The position numbers and the translations under genes were made by a program. From the NCBI RefSeq assembly GCF_025938155.1, contig NZ_JAPCZG010000005.1, positions 186,001-250,000 of the forward strand: a DNA stretch of 64,000 nt, given 5' to 3'. How positions within the stretch are numbered: position 1 is the stretch's first letter; each line of letters begins with the position of its first letter. This document shows, piece after piece, positions 44,293 through 51,660 of this stretch. The notes below the pieces were generated by a model. The model ran no database searches. It was not told the DNA's origin and worked only from the letters and a program-made list of their open reading frames with translations. The DNA is from Novosphingobium sp. KCTC 2891. GTDB lineage: Bacteria > Pseudomonadota > Alphaproteobacteria > Sphingomonadales > Sphingomonadaceae.

Positions 44293-45126
44293 ATGCCGGT
44301 CAATCTGCCGACCAATCTCCTCCGCAGTTTCGTTGCGATCGTCGACACGGGCTCGATGCTCAACGCATCGGAAAAGGTGTTCGTTACGCAATCCGCGCTG
44401 AGCCTTCAGATCAAGCGGCTGGAAGAGCTGCTCCAGCAATCGCTGTTCCATCGCGACGGCCGGCGCCTGACGCTGACGTCCGCCGGAGAACTGATGCTCG
44501 ATTATTCACGCAAGGTGCTGACGCTCCACGACGAAGCGGTGGCCGCTGTCACTGCGGGCCAGTTCTCCGGGCCGGCGCGGATCGGCATGGTTCAGGACTT
44601 TGCCGAGATGCTGTTGTCGGGAATGCTCGCCCAGTTCGCCGAACTCCACCCCGAAGCGCAGATCTATTCGCGCATTGCGGGAACGGCGGACCTGCTCGGT
44701 CTGCTGGAGCGCCGCCAGCTCGACATCGTGCTCGGCTTCGCCGCACCCAACGATCCGGCCGCGGTCGCGCAGGCGCCGATGGCCTGGTATGGCGACCCTG
44801 CGCTGGCGAGCCGCGAGACGATCCCGCTCGCCGTGCTCGAACAGCCGTGCCGGTTTCGCGAAGCCGCGATCCGCGCGCTGGAGGACGCGGGCCGCAGCTT
44901 CCGCATCACGGTCGAAACGCCCAATCTCACCACGTTGCGCGCCGCCGTGCAGGCGGGACTTGGCGTCACCTGCCGGACGCACCTGTTCCTGCGCGACGAA
45001 CCGATCAAGGACGCGGGGCTGCCGGCCCTTCCGCAGGTGTCGTGCATCCTCCAGACGGCCAATGCGCTCGACACCGCGACCCAGCGTCTGGCCGACCTGA
45101 CACGGGAAACCGTCGCCGCGCTCTGA
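44293..45126 (+). CDS. LysR-family regulator, probable controller of the sulfonate genes
   Basis: 277 residues: helix-turn-helix at about 5-62 (DTGSMLNASEKVFVTQSALS), then a shortened effector-binding domain (about 90-270), slightly shorter than the family's usual 295-310. It is divergent from ssuC, the classical arrangement for a regulator of a transport and metabolism operon. By analogy with CysB/Cbl/SsuR it would respond to sulfur supply (sulfate, O-acetylserine), but that analogy is positional only. Confidence 0.88.
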   Translation: MPVNLPTNLLRSFVAIVDTGSMLNASEKVFVTQSALSLQIKRLEELLQQSLFHRDGRRLTLTSAGELMLDYSRKVLTLHDEAVAAVTAGQFSGPARIGMVQDFAEMLLSGMLAQFAELHPEAQIYSRIAGTADLLGLLERRQLDIVLGFAAPNDPAAVAQAPMAWYGDPALASRETIPLAVLEQPCRFREAAIRALEDAGRSFRITVETPNLTTLRAAVQAGLGVTCRTHLFLRDEPIKDAGLPALPQVSCILQTANALDTATQRLADLTRETVAAL

Positions 45127-45255
45127 CCGTTCGTTCGGCCAGCCTTCGGGCTGTCGTATGACAAACACTCATCGCCGCCGCCGCGCTTCTCGTTATCGGG
45201 GGCGCGGCGCTCGTCCTACCGCTGATCATCCCTAGACAGCGAAAGGACGACCCCG

Positions 45256-45921
45256 ATGACCACGAGGAGCCTGGCCGACCGATTTGCCGAGCTTCAGGCC
45301 GAGCGCGAACGCACCTGGCCGGCCGAGCAGCTTGCCAAGAACACGGCACAGCGCCGCGTTCTGGTCGAGCGCTTCAACCGCGAAGAGCGCCCCGGTGCCG
45401 GCGACCGGATCGATCCGTTCACGCTGATCGATGCAGACGGCAACCAAGTTTCCAGCCAGCAGATTCTCGCGAACGGGCCGGTGGTGCTGGTGTTCTTCCG
45501 CTTCGGCGGCTGCCCGGCGTGCAACATCGCGCTGCCCTATTACGACGAGACGCTGTGGCCTGCCCTTACCGCCGCCGGCGTTCCGCTGCTGGCCGTGAGC
45601 GCGCAGATCCCCGTCGACAAGGGACCGACCGAACGCCACGGACTGCGGTTCCCGACCTATTCCGATCCCGACTACACGCTGGGCCGGCGCCTGGGGCTGA
45701 CTTTCCTGCCCGAAGACCAGCCCCCAGTGCAGCCCGGCCAGCCGTGGATCGGCGCCACGCTCGGCACGCACAGCTACGAAATCACCGAGCCTGCGGTAAT
45801 CGTGATCGAGCCGGACCACACCATCCGCTTCATCGACGCCAGCCCCGACTGGCTCACCCGGACCGAGGCCGAAGCTGTGCTGGCCCACGTGCCCGAAGCC
45901 GCGACCGCGCCAGTGGCCTGA
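45256..45921 (+). CDS. Peroxiredoxin-like AhpC/TSA family protein
   Basis: Thioredoxin-fold peroxidase or thiol oxidoreductase. The 221-residue protein has GGC86PAC89N, i.e. a CxxC arrangement instead of the single peroxidatic cysteine with TxxC of classical peroxiredoxins, resembling the redoxin/PRX-like2 group. An N-terminal helical extension (1-45) precedes the fold. There is no signal peptide, so it is cytoplasmic. It lies 129 bp after the LysR gene on the same strand and is closed by a strong terminator; it may protect against sulfur-derived or peroxide stress. Confidence 0.85.
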   Translation: MTTRSLADRFAELQAERERTWPAEQLAKNTAQRRVLVERFNREERPGAGDRIDPFTLIDADGNQVSSQQILANGPVVLVFFRFGGCPACNIALPYYDETLWPALTAAGVPLLAVSAQIPVDKGPTERHGLRFPTYSDPDYTLGRRLGLTFLPEDQPPVQPGQPWIGATLGTHSYEITEPAVIVIEPDHTIRFIDASPDWLTRTEAEAVLAHVPEAATAPVA

Positions 45922-45953
45922 ACGACACCTAAAGGCACCTGAAGACACACGAA

Positions 45954-45983
45954 GGGGGCGAGCCGCGCAGCTCGCCCCCTTTT
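45954..45983 (+). terminator. Intrinsic terminator of the peroxiredoxin gene
   Basis: Perfect 10-bp stem GGGGGCGAGC (45954-45963) / GCTCGCCCCC (45970-45979), 6-nt loop, then TTTT. It lies 32 bp after the stop at 45921, between two convergent genes. Confidence 0.9.
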
Positions 45984-46000
45984 CCGTCCCTCGAAACGGA

Positions 46001-46951
46001 TCAATATCCGCGGTCGCGCAGCACCACGTCGGTGGGCTTCTGTCCGCTGGCGAAGCGGGTCAGGTCCCCCAGGATCTTGGTGAGCAACTTACCCCGCGCA
46101 AGGGTGTAGTTGGACGAAATGTGGGGTGTGAGCCTCACCCTGGGATGCACATAGAGCGGGTGCCCTTCGGGCAGCGGCTCGGGATCGGTCACGTCGAGCG
46201 TGGCGAAGGCGAGGCGGCCGGAATCGAGCGCTTCCAGCAGCGCCTCCTGATCGACCACCGACCCGCGCGCAACGTTGATGAGGTGCGCGCCGGGCTTGAT
46301 CCGGGCCAACAGGTCCCGGCCCAGCAGGTGCCGTGTTTCGGGCGTGGCGGGCACCGCCACCACGATATGATCCGCCTCGCGCACCACATCGGCCACGTGA
46401 TCGCGCAATTCCACGCCGATCATGCCGAGCGCCCCGGCCGAGCTGCGCCGGACGGCGAGCACGCGCGCGCCGAGCGCGGCGGCGCGGCGGGCGACGGCGG
46501 TGCCGATGGCGCCGAGGCCGATCACGCCCACGGTGCTGCCATTGACCTGGCCCAGCGGGCGATAGAGCCATTCGGCCGGCGAATGGACCGCCGCTTCGGC
46601 AAGGTCCTTGGCCTGCCGGTAGATCGCGGCGATGACATAGTCCGCGATCTCCTCCGAAGCGGTGCCGCGCGCGCACGACACGATCGGCGCATCAAGCAGC
46701 CACGACGGATAGAAATCGATGCCCACCGAAGCGCTGCACACCCAGCGCAGGCGGCCGGGCCACAGCCCCGGCGGCGCGGCACTGCGCGCCTCGCGCCAGC
46801 TGGGCGTGGGCCGCACCACCAGCACGTCGGCCTCGCGCGCGACGCGCCAGGGTTCATCGTCCGGCACGGCCATCACCTTGGGCCGCGCCGGGTGACGCGC
46901 GATTTCCTCGTTCATCGCGCCTTCGAGCTGGCTGGCGACGACGATGGTCAT
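46001..46951 (-). CDS. D-isomer-specific 2-hydroxyacid dehydrogenase
   Basis: NAD(P)-dependent reduction of a 2-oxo acid or the reverse. The 316-residue protein has the nucleotide motif GLG147AIG150 and the catalytic triad R229 (NVAR229GS), E258 (DPE258PLPEGHPLY) and H277 (TPH277ISSNYT). The start is the ATG at 46951, overlapping the stop of the flavin-monooxygenase-like gene by 4 bp, so the two are coupled. The substrate is unknown; the pairing suggests it works on the product of that enzyme. Confidence 0.9.
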   Translation of the reverse strand: MTIVVASQLEGAMNEEIARHPARPKVMAVPDDEPWRVAREADVLVVRPTPSWREARSAAPPGLWPGRLRWVCSASVGIDFYPSWLLDAPIVSCARGTASEEIADYVIAAIYRQAKDLAEAAVHSPAEWLYRPLGQVNGSTVGVIGLGAIGTAVARRAAALGARVLAVRRSSAGALGMIGVELRDHVADVVREADHIVVAVPATPETRHLLGRDLLARIKPGAHLINVARGSVVDQEALLEALDSGRLAFATLDVTDPEPLPEGHPLYVHPRVRLTPHISSNYTLARGKLLTKILGDLTRFASGQKPTDVVLRDRGY

Positions 46952-48153
46952 TGCGCCGCCCCTTCGCTCAGCGCCGCGCGCCCGGCCGCGACCAGCACGG
47001 TATCGGCTTGGGGCGAATGGATGCGGCTGCACAGCACGTCGCGATAGTGACGTTCGAGCGGGTTGCGGCGGCTGATGCCGGGATTGCCGGTCAGTTCCAG
47101 CCCGATCTCGACTGCGCGAATGGCATTGGCATTGGCGACGTGCTTGACCAGATTGGCCTGCACCCCATCGGGCACCCGGCCCGCGTCCGCCGCCGCGGCG
47201 GCCTGATCAATCAGCACGCGGTTGGCCAGCAGCAGCCCCTCGATCTCGCCCACCTTTTCCTGCACGCGCGGCAGGCTCGCCAGCGGCGCGCCAAGGTTCG
47301 CCGGCACGCGGTCGTTGAGATAGCGCACCAGCCAGTCGCGCGCGGCCTGCGCCACGCCGTCATAGATCGTCGCGATGGCGAACGCGTTCCACAGCCCGGC
47401 ACGGTTGTCGTCGCCGGGGCGCGGCGCCCATTCCTCGGGAGAGCGCACATCGACCGCGTGGTCGCCCGGCGTCGGCGTGTCGGCAAAGACGACCCGGTGG
47501 CTGACCGTGGCCCGCATTCCAAGGTGGTCCCATTCCGGCTCGATGGTGATCCCCGCGCTGTCCGGGCGGACCAGGAACGTGCCGACGCGCGGGGTTTCCT
47601 CGTCGGTGCGCGCCCAGACGGCGAACCAGTCGAGGCCGCTCGATCCGGTGGAATAGATCTTTTCCCCGCTGATCGACCAGCCATCGGCGGTGCGGCGCGC
47701 GATGGTCTTGGGCAGGCCGCCGCGCACAGGGGTGCCAAGTTCCGGCTCCACCCGGAAGGTGCCGATCAGGCCCCTGCCCTGCGCGGCTTCCTGCGCGAGA
47801 CCTTCGTACAGCGCGCGGTTCCAGCGCTTGTTCTTGTCCGGCGCGGCGTGGAAGGCATAAGTCATGAACAGGATCAGCGCGGTCGAAGGTTCACCCTTGG
47901 CCACCGCGCCCAGCACTTTCAGAGCATCGACGAAACCGGCCCCGCCGCCGCCGAGCCGCGGTTCTACGGTCAGCCCGATCAGGCCCTCGCGCGCCAGGAC
48001 ATCGAACGCCTCGCGCGGGAAGCGCGGGGTGCGGTCATAGTCCTCGGCCAGTTCGGCAAGCTCGGCCGTCAGCGCGGCAAGCCGCGCGTCGGACAGCGCC
48101 GGAAGCGCGGCGGCAAGCGGGGCAACGGGAGAAGCGATGGGCACGCTGGCCAT
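46948..48153 (-). CDS. Acyl-CoA-dehydrogenase-fold flavoprotein, probable DszC/SfnC-type monooxygenase
   Basis: 401 residues with the overall acyl-CoA dehydrogenase fold (N-terminal helical domain with GLIGLTVEPRLGGGGAG, a beta domain with SGEKIYSTGSSGLDWFAVWAR, a C-terminal helical domain). The C-terminus lacks the catalytic glutamate motif (YEG) of dehydrogenases and instead reads RRNPLERHYRDVLCSRIHSP, the pattern of the ACAD-fold FMNH2 monooxygenases such as DszC and SfnC. It sits between a sulfonate binding-protein gene (2 bp away) and a hydroxyacid dehydrogenase. Oxygenation of a sulfur compound is the most likely role; true dehydrogenase activity is less likely. Confidence 0.85.
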   Translation of the reverse strand: MASVPIASPVAPLAAALPALSDARLAALTAELAELAEDYDRTPRFPREAFDVLAREGLIGLTVEPRLGGGGAGFVDALKVLGAVAKGEPSTALILFMTYAFHAAPDKNKRWNRALYEGLAQEAAQGRGLIGTFRVEPELGTPVRGGLPKTIARRTADGWSISGEKIYSTGSSGLDWFAVWARTDEETPRVGTFLVRPDSAGITIEPEWDHLGMRATVSHRVVFADTPTPGDHAVDVRSPEEWAPRPGDDNRAGLWNAFAIATIYDGVAQAARDWLVRYLNDRVPANLGAPLASLPRVQEKVGEIEGLLLANRVLIDQAAAAADAGRVPDGVQANLVKHVANANAIRAVEIGLELTGNPGISRRNPLERHYRDVLCSRIHSPQADTVLVAAGRAALSEGAAQ

Positions 48154-48155
48154 GG

Positions 48156-49175
48156 TCAGGCCTCCTTGAGCACGTGATTGAACGTGGTGTTCCACAGGGG
48201 ACGAACATCGACGCGGCGGGGCAACAGGCCCGCGCCGGTGAAGACATCGGCGACTTCCTGCTGCGAGCGGATCGCCTCCTCGCTCACCGGGCGCAGGCTG
48301 AAATTGTCGCTCTTGCGGCGAAACTGGTCCTCGACATCGGCAACCGGCACGCCGATCTCCTTCGCCACGATCCGCGCCCATTCGGGCTGGTTGGCCGCCG
48401 CCCAGGCATAGCCCTTGCGCGTGAGGCGCAAGTAACGGCCGATCCAGTCGGCCCGCACCGGGTCGGCAATCGCATCGTTGTGCGCGGTGATGATGTAGTT
48501 GCCCGAAAGAAAGCCCAGCGCGGTGGAAAGGATGCGCGCGCCATCGTTGGCCACCGCCCGCTGGATGGGAAAGCCGTAGATCGCCCAGGCATCGAGCGCC
48601 CCGTGCGAGAAAGCCGCCGCGCCGTCGGCCACGCTCATGGCCACCGGGGTGATGTCGGCCCAGCTAAGACCCACCGACTTCAGCATCTTGATGAGAAAGT
48701 ACTGCGTGGTCGTGGCGCGCACATAGCCCACGCGCTTGCCCTTGAGATCGGCAAGGCTGGCGATGCGCGATCCCTTGGGAACAAGCACGACCTGGTTGTT
48801 CACGTCGCCGTGATAGACCCCGATCTCGCGGAAGCTCTGGACGGTGGAGGCGGCGGCGAACACGGGCGGAATCTCGCTCATGCCGCCAAAATCGAGCGCG
48901 CCCGAATTGAGCGCCTCGACCACCAGATGACCGGATTCGAACTCGGACCAGGCGACCGGAAAATCGGGAGTCAGGCCCGCCGCGGCGAACAGCAGCCGAT
49001 TATCCGCCTCGCCCTTGCCGGTGATCGATACCCGCAAGGCCTCTGCCTTGCCCGCCCGGGCACCGCACCCCGCGAGCAGGGCCGCGCCGCCGAGCGCGGC
49101 GGCACCGCACAACAGGCCGCGACGCGAAATGCCGGAAACAGAAGCCGTCCTTGCGGAAGGCACGGGGTCGATCAT
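48156..49175 (-). CDS. Sulfonate-type ABC transporter substrate-binding protein (SsuA-like)
   Basis: 339 residues from the ATG at 49175. The N-terminus carries a twin-arginine signal (ISRRGLLCGAAAL) ending in a lipobox LLAGC. The binding fold shows LDFGGMSEIPPVFAAAS, KGKRVGYVRATTTQYFLIKML and NYIITAHNDAIADPVR, typical of SsuA/TauA-type proteins. It ends 2 bp before the flavin-monooxygenase-like gene and heads a three-gene unit with it and the hydroxyacid dehydrogenase. It has no linked permease. Confidence 0.9.
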   Translation of the reverse strand: MIDPVPSARTASVSGISRRGLLCGAAALGGAALLAGCGARAGKAEALRVSITGKGEADNRLLFAAAGLTPDFPVAWSEFESGHLVVEALNSGALDFGGMSEIPPVFAAASTVQSFREIGVYHGDVNNQVVLVPKGSRIASLADLKGKRVGYVRATTTQYFLIKMLKSVGLSWADITPVAMSVADGAAAFSHGALDAWAIYGFPIQRAVANDGARILSTALGFLSGNYIITAHNDAIADPVRADWIGRYLRLTRKGYAWAAANQPEWARIVAKEIGVPVADVEDQFRRKSDNFSLRPVSEEAIRSQQEVADVFTGAGLLPRRVDVRPLWNTTFNHVLKEA

Positions 49176-49318
49176 CTGCGAAGCTCGCTCGTCTGCCCGC
49201 CGGCACAACCGCCGACTTCTCAACCATATTGATAGAGATTCGGCACGGCAAACAAGAATATCCTTCTCGCTTATGAACTTCGCCAATGCGACCAATGCCC
49301 GCGCCAAAACGTATCGCC

Positions 49319-49342
49319 ATCACTCATGGCCTCATGAGTGAT
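49319..49342. promoter_or_regulatory. Perfect 24-nt palindrome in a divergent promoter region
   Basis: ATCACTCATG-GCCT-CATGAGTGAT: perfect 10-bp arms around a 4-nt centre, 77 bp upstream of the nitroreductase start and 144 bp upstream of the divergent binding-protein start. Both genes point away, so a terminator is not expected. A dimeric regulator site or a 5'-UTR hairpin is likely. Confidence 0.6.
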
Positions 49343-49418
49343 CCTCGTTTGGTGCAGGCACCGCCGGCCACATAGCGCTGGCGCCAAAGTTCATCCGTTT
49401 TCTGAGGAGTCCCGTTCA

Positions 49419-50003
49419 ATGACCCGCACCACCGACCGTGCCGTCTCCCCGCAGTTCCTGGCCCGATGGTCGCCGCGCGCATTCGACGGGTCAGCGGTCG
49501 ACGAGGGCGACCTGCTGACGCTGTTCGATGCCGCGCGCTGGGCGCCTTCGGCCTACAATTACCAGCCGTGGCGCTTCGTTTGGGCACAGCGCGACGATGC
49601 GGGCTGGAACGACCTGCTGGGTCTGCTGCTGCCGTTCAACGCGGCCTGGGCGCGTGAGGCCGGGGCGCTGGTGTTCGTGCTGTCGGACCGCCAGATCCTC
49701 GCGCCCGGCGCCAGCGAGCCGCAGGAAGCGACGACCGCCAGCTTCGATGCCGGCGCCGCATGGGCATTGCTGGCGCTTCAGGCCGAAACGCTGGGGCTGG
49801 CGACTCATGCCATGGCCGGTTTCGACCATGCCCGGGCGCCGGAAGTGCTGGGCGCGGGCGACCGTTTCAAGGTGGAAGCGGCCATTGCCATCGGTCGGCG
49901 CGGCGACAAGGCGCAGCTGCCCGAAACCCTGCAGGCACGCGAAGTGCCCAGCCCGCGCAAGGACGTGCACGAGTTCGCCTTCGCCGCCCGCCTGCCGGGC
50001 TGA
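49419..50003 (+). CDS. Nitroreductase family FMN protein
   Basis: The 194-residue FMN-dependent NAD(P)H oxidoreductase has the flavin-binding N-terminal pattern RWSPRAFDG and ARWAPSAYNYQPWRF, and the C-terminal IGRRGDKAQLPE region. The start is the ATG at 49419 behind GAGGAG. Family members reduce nitro groups, flavins or quinones. The island encodes several FMNH2-dependent monooxygenases but no SsuE-type reductase, so this protein may supply reduced flavin; this is an inference. It is divergent from the third SsuA-like gene and convergent with the serine acetyltransferase gene. Confidence 0.88.
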   Translation: MTRTTDRAVSPQFLARWSPRAFDGSAVDEGDLLTLFDAARWAPSAYNYQPWRFVWAQRDDAGWNDLLGLLLPFNAAWAREAGALVFVLSDRQILAPGASEPQEATTASFDAGAAWALLALQAETLGLATHAMAGFDHARAPEVLGAGDRFKVEAAIAIGRRGDKAQLPETLQAREVPSPRKDVHEFAFAARLPG

Positions 50004-50040
50004 CGCGCCCACCGGACTGACGTCAGCTCCGGCGCTGACG

Positions 50041-50997
50041 TCAGTCGAAGGGGTCGGCGGCCTCGATGCTGATGCTCGGCTGCGTCTGCCGCACCCGGCT
50101 TCCGGGCGGCACAGAGCGGGTGAGCCAGACATTTCCGCCGATCACCGATCCCTTGCCGATTGTGATCCGCCCCAGCACGGTGGCGCCGGCATAGATCGTG
50201 ACGTCATCCTCGATGATCGGATGGCGCGGCTCATCCTTGATCAGCCGACCTTGCTCGTCGGTGCTGAAGCTGCGCGCGCCCAGCGTGACGGCCTGGTAGA
50301 TCCGCACCCGGTCTCCGATGATCGCGGTCTGGCCGATGACCACGCCGGTGCCATGATCGATGAAAAAGCTCTCGCCGATCCGGGCGCCGGGGTGAATGTC
50401 GATCCCGGTGCGCGAATGCGCGATCTCGGCAATGATCCGCGCGACGAGCGGGGCGCCCAGGACATAGAGTTCGTGCGCGATGCGGTGGTGGATCACCGCG
50501 GTGACGCAAGGGTAGCACAGCAGCACTTCGTCCACGCTGCGCGCCGCCGGGTCGCCATCGTAGGCGGCCTCCAGATCGGTATCGAGCAGGCGGCGGATTT
50601 CCGGCAGGCGGCGGGCCAGCTCGTCGGCGATGGCCGTCACCGCGCGTTCGATGGCCGGGGAGCCGCGTTCGGGACGGCTGTAATGCAGTTCCATCCGCAC
50701 TTGCGCCGCCAGAAGCGGCAGCGCCGACTGGAGGCTGGCGCGGACGAAAGCGTCCTCGTTCTCCACGGCGAGGTCGGGCGGTCCGAGCCGCAATGGGAAC
50801 AGCGCCGCGGCAAGCACGTCGATGATCCGCGACACCGCGTGGCGCGAGGGAAAGCCCAGCGCGCCGAACTCGGCATGGCGGTCCTGCTCGCCCCTCCACG
50901 CATCGCGCACGGCGCGCAAGGACGCGACCACGGGCTCAAGATCGAACGGCGCATCCTCATTCGCGGCCTGCTCGTTCGCGGCTTGCGGCTCCCCCAC
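50041..50997 (-). CDS. Serine O-acetyltransferase (long EpsC/SrpH-type)
   Basis: Makes O-acetylserine, the carbon acceptor for sulfide in cysteine synthesis. The 318-residue protein is longer than E. coli CysE (about 273), with an extended helical N-terminal half. The left-handed beta-helix C-terminus shows the catalytic region HRIAHELY, IDIHPGARIG, IDHGTGVVIGQTA and the hexapeptide repeats through GNVWLTRSVPPGSR. The start is GTG at 50997 with GGGGAG upstream. It links the sulfite released by the island's oxygenases to cysteine. Confidence 0.92.
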   Translation of the reverse strand: MGEPQAANEQAANEDAPFDLEPVVASLRAVRDAWRGEQDRHAEFGALGFPSRHAVSRIIDVLAAALFPLRLGPPDLAVENEDAFVRASLQSALPLLAAQVRMELHYSRPERGSPAIERAVTAIADELARRLPEIRRLLDTDLEAAYDGDPAARSVDEVLLCYPCVTAVIHHRIAHELYVLGAPLVARIIAEIAHSRTGIDIHPGARIGESFFIDHGTGVVIGQTAIIGDRVRIYQAVTLGARSFSTDEQGRLIKDEPRHPIIEDDVTIYAGATVLGRITIGKGSVIGGNVWLTRSVPPGSRVRQTQPSISIEAADPFD

Positions 50998-51094
50998 TAC
51001 GGCTCCCCTTTCGGCGCGCTCCCATGCACGAAAAAGCGCGCCTGTCGCTTGAGGAATCGCAATATGATGTCAAGCGCGCGTCAAGGTGCGCGCC

Positions 51095-51595
51095 TCATTT
51101 GGCGCGGGCGGCGGTCGCCTCGATCTCGACCAGGAAGCCGGGGCTGACCAGCGCGGCGACCTGCACCGTCGAGCGCGCCACCTTGTTAGGCTGCGTAGCG
51201 GTTCCGAAGAACTGCCCATAGGCTTCTGAAAATCCTGCGAAGTCCAGCTTTCCACCCTTTGCCGGATCGCCTGCGAGAAACACCGTGAGCTTGACCACGT
51301 CGGACAGCGAATAGCCCTGCTCCTTGAGCAGCGCTTCGATCTTGCGGAACACGCCGATCGACTGGGTGCGGGTGTCGCCATAGGCGGCGGGGCTTGCCGG
51401 ATCGGCGGCGGCATCGACCACCGGGGGCACCTGCCCGCTGAGGTACAGCGTTTCTGCGCCGGCCGGAACGGTCACGCCCGACAGGATCGGCGCGTTGGCC
51501 GCGGGCGCAGGGTGGCGGACGATGGTGCCGGCGGCGGCAGCGGGCGTGGCCAGGCCCGCCAGCAGCACGAACGGGAGAAATGCACTTCTTTTCAT
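51095..51595 (-). CDS. Exported RidA (YjgF/YER057c/UK114) family protein
   Basis: 166 residues. The N-terminus is a signal peptide (about 1-22, ending PAAAA), unusual for RidA proteins, which are mostly cytoplasmic enamine/imine deaminases. The fold region (about 35-166) has YLSGQVPP, the subunit-interface segment TQSIGVFRKIEALLKEQGYSLSDVVK, and ARSTVQVAAL, in which the family arginine is present. It is downstream of the TonB receptor on the same strand, with a strong hairpin between. A periplasmic role with the receptor's ligand is possible. Confidence 0.87.
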   Translation of the reverse strand: MKRSAFLPFVLLAGLATPAAAAGTIVRHPAPAANAPILSGVTVPAGAETLYLSGQVPPVVDAAADPASPAAYGDTRTQSIGVFRKIEALLKEQGYSLSDVVKLTVFLAGDPAKGGKLDFAGFSEAYGQFFGTATQPNKVARSTVQVAALVSPGFLVEIEATAARAK

Positions 51596-51624
51596 GATGA
51601 TATCCTTTGATGCTGACAGGAAAT

Positions 51625-51650
51625 CGGGGCGGCGAACGCACGCCGCCCCG
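51625..51650 (-). terminator. Hairpin between the TonB receptor and RidA genes
   Basis: Perfect 10-bp GC stem CGGGGCGGCG (51625-51634) / CGCCGCCCCG (51641-51650) with a 6-nt loop, 11 bp after the receptor stop. No T-tract follows on the minus strand, so it may attenuate or stabilise rather than fully terminate. Confidence 0.5.
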
Positions 51651-51660
51651 GAGGAAAGCG

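Noticed and set aside
49015..49341. Plus-strand 108-codon frame ending in the 24-nt palindrome
   Set aside because: It lies mostly opposite the SsuA-like gene and has no family resemblance; the palindrome is better read as a regulatory site.
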